From Herpetosiphonaceae bacterium (GTDB taxonomy: Bacteria > Chloroflexota > Chloroflexia > Chloroflexales > Kallotenuaceae), in contig JACDGP010000034.1 of the NCBI GenBank assembly GCA_013821605.1, positions 1-45,921 on the forward strand: a DNA stretch of 45,921 nucleotides, given 5' to 3'. The number at the start of each line of letters is the position of its first letter. Positions within the stretch are counted from its first letter, which is position 1. Shown here piece by piece: positions 24,435-32,092 of this stretch. The notes under the pieces are model-generated. The model did not search any database and was not told the origin of the DNA. It saw only the letters and a list, made by a program, of their open reading frames with translations. Made by a program: the position numbers and the translations under genes.

Positions 24435-26108
24435 ATGTATATGACATCTGCGGTACATGACAAGAGTGCGACGAACGGAAAACCTCAAGCGGATACAGGG
24501 CCGGTGACACCGACGACGTCTCCCACTTCCCGGCCGACAGCCTCAGGCTCGCACTATGCTTCTGCGGCACGGCGACCCCACGGAACGGGCACGCGCGGCG
24601 AGAGTTTGTCGCGGCAGTCATCGATGTTCGAAGGACGCTTTGGACGGATGTTCCGGACCTTACCGGCAGCCTTTCATCACCCGGATGATCTCAAGGCGCT
24701 CGCTACAGAGATGACCGCACTTCCAGAGGATCATCCGACGCCCGAGAACGAACGGGACGATGAAGAGAACCTCGGGATTAGCGCCGGTTATACGTATTTT
24801 GGCCAGTTCATCGATCATGATTTGACCTTCGATCCGGCGAGCAGCCTGCAACGCCAGAACGATCCAGACGGTCTCACCGATTTCCGTACGCCGCGCTTCG
24901 ACCTCGACAATATCTACGGACGCGGCCCCGATGACCAGCCATACCTGTACGCCGATGATGGTGTACATATGCTGCTGGGTCGCATGCTAACCGGGAGCAC
25001 GCATGATGCCCACACGCGGGATGTGCCACGGAATAGCCCCGATCCAGATGATCTGGCGAGTGGAAAACCGGCGCGGGCGTTGATCGGCGATCCGCGCAAC
25101 GACGAGAATGTGATCGTATCACAGTTCCAGGCGACGATCCTGCGCTTTCATAATCGGATCGCCGACGTGCTCATGCTACGCCACGGCACGCTACCAACCT
25201 TTGAACGGGTGCAACGGGAGGTTCGCTTCCACTACCAATGGGCCGTGCTCCACGACTTTCTGCCAACCATCATCGGCCAGGCTATGGTCAATGATATCTT
25301 GCCGCAGTTGGCAGACGAAGACGTCACGGCATTCAAGCCCAACCTCCATTTCTTCAACTGGAAACAGTCGCCGTTCATCCCGGTCGAGTTCAGCGTCGCG
25401 GCCTATCGCTTTGGCCACTCCATGGTACGTCCTATTTACCGGCTGAACACGACCTTGGCGGGACGTCAGATGATCTTTGCCGAAATGGACGCTGAGAAAG
25501 CGGCGGCAAGTCTGGTTGGCTTCCGGGCCTTTCCGGACAGCTGGGCCGTTGACTGGAATTTGTTCTTCAAGATCGATGACAATCCGCCCGACTTGGGCCC
25601 GGACCGGCTGCAGCGATCCTACAAGATCGACAGTTCGCTGGTTAATCCGCTCGGTCATCTGCCACTCAGCGTAGCACACGACGAACACGCACTTGCCGGT
25701 CGGAATCTGCTACGTGGGTTAAGTATGAGCTTGCCGTCGGGCCAGGCAGTAGCGCGGGCTATGGGCGTGACGCCGCTGGATGAGGACGAGTTGCGAGTTG
25801 GTAAGGCAACGGAACAGGAGCATGCTCAGAACAAGCGGTTGATCGACATAGCGCCAGCATTCGCCGATAACGCCCCGCTCTGGTATTACATTTTGGCGGA
25901 GGCTCAGCAAGCGTTCCAAGACAACAACACGACACTGCGTCTCGGCCCGGTGGGCGGTCGGATTGTGGGCGAGGTATTTGCGGGTTTACTGTATGGCGAT
26001 TCGCACTCGTATCTACGGCAGGCGCCCGGCTGGAAGCCATTTCCTGCCTTGAGGCACGGTGACACATTTGGTATCAGCGAGTTGATTCAGGCTGCCCGCC
26101 AGGCTTGA
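24435..26108 (+). CDS. Animal-type haem peroxidase (peroxidase-cyclooxygenase superfamily)
   Basis: A 557-residue protein of the mammalian-like peroxidase superfamily. The distal histidine H128 lies in GQFIDHDLTFD, a calcium-site-like context. The catalytic arginine lies in ALIGDPRNDENVIVSQ (about R221). The proximal haem histidine is H328 in VAAYRFGHSMVRP. The first 60 residues are Ser/Thr/Pro-rich and probably disordered, with no recognisable signal peptide. Such bacterial enzymes oxidise halides or phenolic compounds with hydrogen peroxide. ATG at 24435 is preceded by AAAGGAAAGG. It is transcribed alone and is divergent from the esterase. Confidence 0.9.
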   Translation: MYMTSAVHDKSATNGKPQADTGPVTPTTSPTSRPTASGSHYASAARRPHGTGTRGESLSRQSSMFEGRFGRMFRTLPAAFHHPDDLKALATEMTALPEDHPTPENERDDEENLGISAGYTYFGQFIDHDLTFDPASSLQRQNDPDGLTDFRTPRFDLDNIYGRGPDDQPYLYADDGVHMLLGRMLTGSTHDAHTRDVPRNSPDPDDLASGKPARALIGDPRNDENVIVSQFQATILRFHNRIADVLMLRHGTLPTFERVQREVRFHYQWAVLHDFLPTIIGQAMVNDILPQLADEDVTAFKPNLHFFNWKQSPFIPVEFSVAAYRFGHSMVRPIYRLNTTLAGRQMIFAEMDAEKAAASLVGFRAFPDSWAVDWNLFFKIDDNPPDLGPDRLQRSYKIDSSLVNPLGHLPLSVAHDEHALAGRNLLRGLSMSLPSGQAVARAMGVTPLDEDELRVGKATEQEHAQNKRLIDIAPAFADNAPLWYYILAEAQQAFQDNNTTLRLGPVGGRIVGEVFAGLLYGDSHSYLRQAPGWKPFPALRHGDTFGISELIQAARQA

Positions 26109-26128
26109 TGAGCATGGTCGCGCTGGCG

Positions 26129-26166
26129 TGGACACCTGCGTCCCACTGAGGTGGGGCAGGTGTCCA
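26129..26166 (+). terminator. Hairpin downstream of the peroxidase gene
   Basis: An 11-bp perfect stem (TGGACACCTGC with GCAGGTGTCCA) continues inward through CCCAC/GTGGG after a 2-base bulge, with a TGAG loop. It lies 20 bases after the peroxidase stop. There is no T-run, so it could be a factor-dependent terminator or an RNA-stability hairpin. Confidence 0.55.
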
Positions 26167-26195
26167 TGCGTTTAGGAGCGTTGGAAGGAGGAACA

Positions 26196-26222
26196 ATGAC
26201 GGTATTCAAGGCGGTCGTTTAG
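26196..26222 (+). other. 8-codon micro-ORF with a strong ribosome binding site
   Basis: AAGGAGGAACA immediately precedes an ATG that begins MTVFKAVV and stops at TAG, overlapping by a few bases the end of the convergent ABC exporter gene. The quality of the ribosome binding site suggests the start of a gene whose body has been lost. Translation as such cannot be excluded. Confidence 0.35.
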
Positions 26223-28063
26223 GATGGAACCGGCGTGAGGTCGCCTGACCACAACCGCTGCAACTCCTCGCAGGTAGTAAGCAATACGTCTAGTGTGCCC
26301 GCGGCTTCGACTTTGCCGTCCTTGAGAACGACGATATGATCGGCCCGACGCAAGGCTGCGCGACGATGCGAGACGATCAGGTAGGTGCGGTCAGGGCGGA
26401 GCCGTTCCCACAGCAGCTGTTCGGTCTCAGCATCCAGCGCGCTGGAGAGATCGTCAAAGACGAGCAAATCAGCCTCACGCACAAACATGCGGGCTGCAGC
26501 AGTGCGCTGTACCTGCCCTCCTGAAAGCCGGACGCCGCGTGGCCCAATGAGGGTCGCCAAACCTTGGTCCAGGCCGGCTACGTCCCGCTCAAGCACGGCG
26601 GAGCGGAGCGCTCCGTTGAGATCGGCCTGCCCCTCGACCAGACCAAGCAACACGTTGTCTTTCAAAGTTTCGCTGAACAAGCGTGGCACTTGTGGCGTGA
26701 AGGCCGTGCGCGGCGGCCCGAAAAACAGTGCAGGGTGCTCGACGAGCACATCGTTCCAATGAATCTCCCCGGCCTCCGTCGGTACAAGGCCAAGCAATGC
26801 CGCCAGGAGCGTCGTCTTGCCCGCGCCGATGCGTCCGGTTATCACCGTACAAGTCCCCTGTTGCAGGCATAAATTGATCCTTTCAATGCCACGTCCACTG
26901 CCCGGATGGTGATAAGTCAGGCCGGTCACCTGGAGCGTGCACAGCTGATCGCTGTCTTGTCTCGTCCGAGCTACCTGCGAATCCTGCACACTGGGTAGCG
27001 GTCCAGTGAGATACAGCGGTTCGGGCGTGACGAGCACGACTTCATCAACTGGAGTGGGGCTGCCTGCCTGCAGCAGCGCCAGCATACGTTCAATCGAGAC
27101 GCCCGCCTGTTTATAACCTGTCAGCCAGTCCGCAACCTCTAATGGCCATTGTGCTACCGCCGCTAAATAAGTGACGAACAGCGCGAAATCCCCAACCGTA
27201 AACGTATTGCGGCGCATCGAGCCGCCTGCGAGAAGCAGGATCACACCGGTTCCCAGGTTCACGACGTTACTATTGAAGGCCTCTATCAGCTGCGAGAAGA
27301 CCCTGTCGTGCAGGGCGGCCTTACGCCGCGCGTCGTTGAGCCGGCGAAAATGCACGATCACATGTGGCGTCGCCTCGGCGACTTTGACAAGTTGTACCGA
27401 GTCCAGCAGTTCCCCTAGGAAGGCAGTGACGCGACTCACCGCCTGCTGGCTTTCCGCACGATACTGGATGATGCGCTGCTGGGCCAGGTTGACCAGCGTG
27501 ATGATAATTGCCAGTGGCACGAATACGAGCAGCGTGATGCGCGCGTCGAGGCGCAGCATCACGAACATAGCACCCGACACAAGGAAGGTCCGGCCAAAGA
27601 GATCGGTCCAACGGTCAATAAACTCGACGACCTCCTCTGCATCGTCGCGAAAACGGCTCAACGTGCCTCCCGATGCTTCCGGAAGTGTATGGCCGGCGTG
27701 CCCGCTGAGGAGTTCGCGCAGCAGATTCCGTCGCAAGAGCGCCAGGCTTTTAAAGAGGAGACTACCCCAAGAGAACGAGAGGCTCGCTCCTGATACTATA
27801 TCGGCGACCTCGACTGCGACGAAAAGTCCGATCAACGTCCAGATGTGCGTTCCTACCAGCATACCGGCTGACAGGGCATCGAAGAAGGCGCGCAGTACCA
27901 GACCGGCTGCCAGCGGCAGCCCAAAGACAACGGTGGCGGAGATCAGGCACCAGACGAAGAGGACCGGGCTAAAGCGGAGCACCGCCACGATGAAGCTCAG
28001 GGTCGCGGTTCGCGATCGGCGTGCGGTCCCGGGTGTACCACCTGAGAAACTAGCTGCTGACAT
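26219..28063 (-). CDS. ABC exporter half-transporter (type IV fold) with degenerate catalytic site
   Basis: A 614-residue membrane-ATPase fusion: an N-terminal six-helix domain (about 20-315) and a C-terminal nucleotide-binding domain. Walker A is TGRIGAGKTT (about 409-418), the signature is RLSGGQVQR (about 512-520), and Walker B is LLVFDDLSSALD, with Asp (D538) where the catalytic Glu normally stands. VSHRRA carries the H-loop. ATG at 28063 has AGGAG seven bases upstream and overlaps the end of the previous exporter gene by 14 bases. The Glu-to-Asp change is characteristic of one subunit of heterodimeric exporters such as BmrCD or TM287/288, which fits the paired neighbour. Confidence 0.9.
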   Translation of the reverse strand: MSAASFSGGTPGTARRSRTATLSFIVAVLRFSPVLFVWCLISATVVFGLPLAAGLVLRAFFDALSAGMLVGTHIWTLIGLFVAVEVADIVSGASLSFSWGSLLFKSLALLRRNLLRELLSGHAGHTLPEASGGTLSRFRDDAEEVVEFIDRWTDLFGRTFLVSGAMFVMLRLDARITLLVFVPLAIIITLVNLAQQRIIQYRAESQQAVSRVTAFLGELLDSVQLVKVAEATPHVIVHFRRLNDARRKAALHDRVFSQLIEAFNSNVVNLGTGVILLLAGGSMRRNTFTVGDFALFVTYLAAVAQWPLEVADWLTGYKQAGVSIERMLALLQAGSPTPVDEVVLVTPEPLYLTGPLPSVQDSQVARTRQDSDQLCTLQVTGLTYHHPGSGRGIERINLCLQQGTCTVITGRIGAGKTTLLAALLGLVPTEAGEIHWNDVLVEHPALFFGPPRTAFTPQVPRLFSETLKDNVLLGLVEGQADLNGALRSAVLERDVAGLDQGLATLIGPRGVRLSGGQVQRTAAARMFVREADLLVFDDLSSALDAETEQLLWERLRPDRTYLIVSHRRAALRRADHIVVLKDGKVEAAGTLDVLLTTCEELQRLWSGDLTPVPS

Positions 28064-29831
28064 GGACATACTCCTGATAGGTAGCATCACGCGCTGTCAA
28101 AAGCGTGTGTAAGTGGGAGCGTGAATCTCCTGCCAATTCGCTGCGAGCGCCGTACTCCTCGATCCGGCCGTCTTCCAGGATCAGGATGTCGTCGGCACGA
28201 GCGATGGTCGACAACCGGTGGGCGATGATGATCCCGGTGCGACGTCGCCCTTCTGGCCGGAACAACGTATCGACGGCGTGTTCGATCAGCTGCTCGGTAG
28301 CAGGGTCAAGGCGTGAGGATGCTTCATCCAGTATCACCACGCCAGGATCGTGCAGAAAGACCCGTGCGAAAGCCAGCAATTGTGCCTGTCCCGCCGAGAG
28401 ACCGCCACCACGTGCGCTGAGCTCGCTATCCAGTCCGGCCGCAAATGAGTTGAGCCAGGCTCCGAGGCCAAGCTCTTCGAGCACCTGCATGATGCGGTCA
28501 TCCGGGATGCCGGGGACAAAGAGCGTTAGGTTCTCGCGAATAGTGGCCTGGAAGAGCTGCACCTCCTGCGTTACGACGCCGATACACCGGTGGAGATCGG
28601 CGAGCCGCGCCTGCCGAATGTCGACGCCGGCCAAGCGGATAGTTCCTACTTCCGATTCGTATAGTCGGAGTAGCAGTCGCGAAAGGGTCGTTTTGCCACT
28701 ACCGGTGCGCCCGAGGATGCCCAGCACGGCACCGGCCCGCAGGTGAAAGGAGACGTGCTTGAGAGCGGGCGTGCCATGAAGTTCGCCGCCTGGATACGTG
28801 AACGTGACATCATCGAACTCGACCGAAGCGGGACCAACGGGCAGTATGGCCGCCGGACTAGCGTCGACGAGTGTCGGGCTCATAGAAAGCTGCCGAATGC
28901 GGGCCACGCTGGCGCTCGCAGACTGGAAATCCTGTGCCTCGCTGGCGAACTGTTCCAGCGGACGGCGGAGCATTGCCATGTACTGAAACACCAGGTATAC
29001 CGTCCCGATGCTCATACTGCCGGCGCGATAAAAGGAGGCACCCATGGCAAACACCAGGACCCAGCCAAGTGTGAAGATGGCGCTAGGTACACTCCACAGA
29101 ACGCTGCCCATCAGAAACGCGGTCCGCGAACTTTGGAAGAGTGCCCGCAGGTATGGCTGTAGGCGCCGGAGTATGTAGCCCTGCGCACCACAGGACTGGA
29201 TGTCCACGAGGCCGGCAATGCGTTCCTCTAGGAAACCGAACAGGTCGGCGCTGGCCTGGCGTGCGGCGAGCGCATAGCGGGTTCCCACACTGCGGACGCG
29301 ATTCAAGGTGACGAGCGCCACAACGCTTATCAGTGTCAAGGCGAGCCCGACCTGCCAAGCTTCACGATACAGAAGGAGTAACACGCCAAGCAGCAGCACG
29401 GCACTACCGATGAGCTGCAGGACGAAACGGGAGAAGAAGTGGGCAAGCGTACTCACATCGCCGTCGATGCGCTCGATCAATTCGCCCGGTGTATGAGCAT
29501 TATGGAAGGCCATCGGCAGGTCGAGGCAATGGTGAGCGAGATCGGCGCGCAAAGCGTTCGTCGCCAACCAGCCCAGGTTCTCGGCAGTATACGTTTCGGC
29601 TACGGCAACGGCCTGCGCGAGCACGACCACTCCCAGGAAGAGCACAGCCGAGCGCAGCAAGGCCGAAGTGCTCCCACCTCCCTGCGCAGTGTCGATAAAG
29701 TGCCGCACAATTTGCGGCGTGACGAGTTGTAGGCCGGTGCCGGCGAGCAACAGCACGGCGAGCAACACGGTCCGGTGCCAGTGCGGCATGAAGTAGCGGA
29801 TCAGCAGATCCCGATGGGGCTTGAGCAACAT
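28050..29831 (-). CDS. ABC exporter half-transporter (type IV fold), partner subunit
   Basis: A 593-residue exporter subunit with an N-terminal six-helix domain and a C-terminal ATPase. Walker A is GRTGSGKTTLSR. The signature reads LSAGQAQL, with Ala for the third Gly-like position. Walker B VVILDEASSRLD has the catalytic Glu, and IIIAHRLSTIA carries the H-loop. With its overlapping downstream partner it should form a heterodimer with one canonical and one degenerate ATP site. A likely cargo is a lipid, drug or peptide. A 22-residue peptide gene lies upstream on the same strand, with a hairpin between. AAGG lies about ten bases before ATG. Confidence 0.9.
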   Translation of the reverse strand: MLLKPHRDLLIRYFMPHWHRTVLLAVLLLAGTGLQLVTPQIVRHFIDTAQGGGSTSALLRSAVLFLGVVVLAQAVAVAETYTAENLGWLATNALRADLAHHCLDLPMAFHNAHTPGELIERIDGDVSTLAHFFSRFVLQLIGSAVLLLGVLLLLYREAWQVGLALTLISVVALVTLNRVRSVGTRYALAARQASADLFGFLEERIAGLVDIQSCGAQGYILRRLQPYLRALFQSSRTAFLMGSVLWSVPSAIFTLGWVLVFAMGASFYRAGSMSIGTVYLVFQYMAMLRRPLEQFASEAQDFQSASASVARIRQLSMSPTLVDASPAAILPVGPASVEFDDVTFTYPGGELHGTPALKHVSFHLRAGAVLGILGRTGSGKTTLSRLLLRLYESEVGTIRLAGVDIRQARLADLHRCIGVVTQEVQLFQATIRENLTLFVPGIPDDRIMQVLEELGLGAWLNSFAAGLDSELSARGGGLSAGQAQLLAFARVFLHDPGVVILDEASSRLDPATEQLIEHAVDTLFRPEGRRRTGIIIAHRLSTIARADDILILEDGRIEEYGARSELAGDSRSHLHTLLTARDATYQEYVHVSS

Positions 29832-29856
29832 AGCTTGGTTACCTTATTACAAGAGA

Positions 29857-29889
29857 ACGACCACGCGGCGCGAGTGCGCCCGTGGTCGT
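29857..29889 (-). terminator. Terminator or attenuator hairpin between the micro-peptide gene and the ABC exporter
   Basis: A 9-bp perfect arm pair (ACGACCACG with CGTGGTCGT) is extended by an inner GGCGC/GCGCC pair with one bulged base and a 4-base loop. On the minus strand it is followed by the pyrimidine-rich TTCTCTTGT and then, 26 bases past the stem, by the exporter start. It could end the peptide transcript or act as an attenuator. Confidence 0.55.
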
Positions 29890-30077
29890 CACGGTATCCG
29901 AGCATCTGCGGCAAGCGGAGCTAAGGATCAGCGCGGTGGAGCGGCTACGCCTACAGGAACCGGCATGCAGCCGGTTTTCCCAAGGTCGTGGTCACACCTC
30001 CAGCGCTGGAATTCCTCCATTTCGCTCCGAGGAGATGCTGTTCGGCTATGTCGATGAGGACAAGTTACGAGGCGCAC

Positions 30078-30146
30078 TCAAACCAGGGCAGATACACCAG
30101 TGATGGGGAGATGCAGCCCGGGCACGTTGTAGATTGAGTTCGCCAT
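30078..30146 (-). CDS. 22-residue peptide with its own promoter and strong ribosome binding site
   Basis: A 22-codon gene too short for usual gene callers. The product starts MANSIYNVPG, continues with LHLPITGVS and ends ALV. AAAGGAGGTG sits five bases before ATG, and a near-consensus promoter lies about 40 bases upstream. It has no cysteine, no charged residue except one His, and no signal peptide. The two ABC exporter subunits follow on the same strand after 246 bases that contain two hairpins and no other convincing gene. It could be a precursor or signalling peptide exported by them, a leader peptide, or the retained start of a deleted gene. No homologue is recognised. Confidence 0.45.
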   Translation of the reverse strand: MANSIYNVPGLHLPITGVSALV

Positions 30147-30184
30147 TGCTGCACCTCCTTTCTTGATAAGAATGTTAGAGCACT

Positions 30185-30213
30185 ATGCTAGCATGCCGTC
30201 ATCTAGGAGTCAA
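30185..30213 (-). promoter_or_regulatory. Sigma-70-type promoter of the micro-peptide gene
   Basis: On the minus strand, -35 TTGACT (30208-30213) and -10 TAGCAT (30185-30190) have exactly 17 bases between them. The predicted transcript would start about 30 bases before the peptide's ATG. Confidence 0.6.
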
Positions 30214-30293
30214 TCAGCAGTTTTTTGATTTCTGGTGGCTACCAACATCTATCTCATGTAGTGCTGCTTCACCCGATGAGCAGATACAGCGCG

Positions 30294-30572
30294 TCAGGTC
30301 GACGTCTTGGTGGAGGCGAGCGGGTCATACGGACTGAGCTCGGTGAGGGTGACGTGCATGTAGGGGTGGAGCGGTAGTGAGTTGAGGGCATGCTCGACCG
30401 TCTGCTGGGACTCGCCCACCATGACGAGCCAACCAGCCGAGTTATTGGCTGCGAGGAACAGCGCCTGAATGGCACCCGCGGCAGCCAGTTCTGCGACACG
30501 TGCTTGTTCTGCGGGGATAAGAGATGGGATAATCGGCTCGGGGATAAAGGTGAGGTGGGCCATGAACCGCAT
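30294..30572 (-). CDS. YciI/muconolactone-isomerase-like small protein
   Basis: A 92-residue protein with a ferredoxin-like dimeric alpha-beta barrel pattern: FMAHLTFIPEP, then LIPAEQARVAELAAAGAIQALFLAANNSAGWLVMVGESQQTVEHALNSLPLHPYMHVTLTEL. This pattern is shared by muconolactone delta-isomerase and YciI-like families. Stand-alone copies are usually of unknown function and can be annotated as muconolactone isomerase-like. It is transcribed alone or after the uronate-dehydrogenase-like gene. A second ATG three codons in is an alternative start. Confidence 0.7.
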   Translation of the reverse strand: MRFMAHLTFIPEPIIPSLIPAEQARVAELAAAGAIQALFLAANNSAGWLVMVGESQQTVEHALNSLPLHPYMHVTLTELSPYDPLASTKTST

Positions 30573-30605
30573 TGTTAACCGCCGTTCTCAGGACTGTCAG
30601 GTCCA

Positions 30606-30627
30606 GCGCAATGAGCCGTCATTGCGC
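30606..30627. repeat. Inverted repeat GCGCAATG/CATTGCGC
   Basis: An 8-bp perfect inverted repeat with a 6-base spacer lies between the uronate-dehydrogenase-like gene and the YciI-like gene (minus strand). It may end the first transcript or serve as an operator for the second. No T-run follows. Confidence 0.35.
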
Positions 30628-30701
30628 CGAGTATAGCACACCCAATTTAGCCTATTATCTGCATTGCCTTCACCCGCACTTTCGTCCTGAAGTCCGTTGC
30701 C

Positions 30702-31457
30702 TCACGAGCGATTGCCCCGGTAGATAGCAAAGCCATCATCTTGCGGCTCGTAGCCAAGAAGGGCGCGCGTCGTTGTGATGTCAAGTCGTTTAAAGCGATT
30801 GTTCGAAATACCATGCACAATCGCAAAGGTTATACCGGGCGTCTCGATCGCTTGCACCAGCAAATGGCTCATATCACGCTTGCTGATAAACGCACTGAGG
30901 TGGAGATCCGTGGGGTTGCGATCGATCCAGGGGGCTTCAAAGGCCCCAATGCGGATCGCAATCCCAGAGAGTCCTTCCCTGGTTGCGAAATAGGCACCGA
31001 CTGCCTCGCCAAAACATTTACTGACACCATACATATCCGGCGGTTGTACGGGCATGCTGGTCTGCACTTGCTGCTCTTGTGGGTAGCCATCGACCGCATG
31101 AATACTGCTGGCGAAGATGACGCGGGCACAGCCTTGGTCCTTCGCCGCGCGGAAGATGTTATAGGTCCCTTTGATATTATTGTCGAGCAGCGAGTGGTAA
31201 AAGTCGGCAGCAGGTGAGGGATCAGCAGCGAGATGTACGACGGTGTCAATGCCCTGGCATGCTTGTTGACAATCGTCCAGGTTAGAAATGTTGATGATGA
31301 TCCGATCCTGTCCATCGTCAGGTGGAAGCTGGTCGGCACTTATGATGCCGAGGCGAAAATCATAGCGGTCGGCGGCCGCAGTTCGAAAGGCGGTGCCGAT
31401 GCGGCCCGCAGCGCCCGTTAGCAAGATTTTACGTTTGGGAGCAGCTATGTTTGTCAT
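30702..31457 (-). CDS. NAD-dependent epimerase/dehydratase-family protein, uronate dehydrogenase-like
   Basis: A 251-residue extended-SDR-fold enzyme. The dinucleotide motif is LLTGAAGRIG, the substrate serine lies in FASSIHAVDG, and the catalytic Tyr/Lys pair lies in MYGVSKCFGEA. The region from VHLAADPSP through NIKGTYNIFRAAK to GVSKCFGEAVGAYFATREGL and ITFAIVHGISNNRF resembles uronate dehydrogenases that oxidise galacturonate or glucuronate to aldarolactones. ATG at 31457 follows AAAGGG at five bases; the frame extends 11 codons further without support. A role in oxidising pectin- or glucuronan-derived uronates fits the sugar-acid genes in the window. Confidence 0.75.
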   Translation of the reverse strand: MTNIAAPKRKILLTGAAGRIGTAFRTAAADRYDFRLGIISADQLPPDDGQDRIIINISNLDDCQQACQGIDTVVHLAADPSPAADFYHSLLDNNIKGTYNIFRAAKDQGCARVIFASSIHAVDGYPQEQQVQTSMPVQPPDMYGVSKCFGEAVGAYFATREGLSGIAIRIGAFEAPWIDRNPTDLHLSAFISKRDMSHLLVQAIETPGITFAIVHGISNNRFKRLDITTTRALLGYEPQDDGFAIYRGNRS

Positions 31458-31654
31458 CCCATCCCTTTCTTTTCGAATCGTAGACATCATGTATATGGTC
31501 TATAAGGCCGGCGGCAGCTGCCGCGCCGCCAGGATTGTGCCTATGATCAGCACGGCTGTCAATTGAAGGACCTGGCCTGGCCCAGTGTACAGGAGTCAGG
31601 TATAGTTTGAGCGCAGCGATGAGCTGATCCTACTACCGACTAGGCGTACCATCT

Positions 31655-32092
31655 ATGGATACTGTGGAACAACTCGCGCCTATGCTGTCAGCACAGCAGT
31701 GGGCTACTCTGCGCGTCCTTGTGGATTTGATTATTCCGGCGGATGACGTTCCCGGCGGCTGGGAAGCTGGGGTTGGCGAATATTTGCGCCGTCAGTTCCA
31801 AGGGGCCTTACAGCCCGCCCTGCCATTGTACCGGGATGGGCTCGACGCGCTGGAGCGCGAAGCCCACACCAGAGGTGGAGATAGCTTTGCTATGCTCGAC
31901 AGCGGGGCACAAGAGGCCCTGCTCCATCAGATCGAAGTGGGGGAGGTGCTGGTCGAATGGTCGGTCAGTGCAGCTGGCTTTTTCGCGATGGTGGTCGAGC
32001 ACGTGATGGAGGGTTTCTATAGTGACCCGGCCAATGGCGGGAATCGGGGCGCGGTTGCCTGGAATATGATCGGCTTTGAGGTGCATGGATGA
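31655..32092 (+). CDS. Gluconate 2-dehydrogenase subunit 3-family protein
   Basis: A 145-residue small subunit with the pattern LSAQQWATLRVLVDLIIPADDVPGGWEAGVGEYLRRQF, typical of the gluconate 2-dehydrogenase subunit 3 family. In many bacteria this subunit carries a Tat signal and chaperones or exports the FAD subunit; here no signal peptide is visible. Its stop overlaps the start of the GMC gene (ATGATG), so they are coupled and probably form a complex. No cytochrome c subunit gene follows, so the electron acceptor is unknown. Confidence 0.85.
   Translation: MDTVEQLAPMLSAQQWATLRVLVDLIIPADDVPGGWEAGVGEYLRRQFQGALQPALPLYRDGLDALEREAHTRGGDSFAMLDSGAQEALLHQIEVGEVLVEWSVSAAGFFAMVVEHVMEGFYSDPANGGNRGAVAWNMIGFEVHG

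Noticed and set aside
27171-28112. 313-codon plus-strand frame opposite the ABC exporter
   Set aside because: It lies inside a well-supported exporter gene, is rich in Arg/Ser/Thr as expected of a mirrored GC-rich gene, and has no family match.
29882-30103. 73-codon plus-strand frame opposite the micro-peptide gene
   Set aside because: No ribosome binding site or recognisable homology; hairpins cross it. The minus-strand peptide has better signals.
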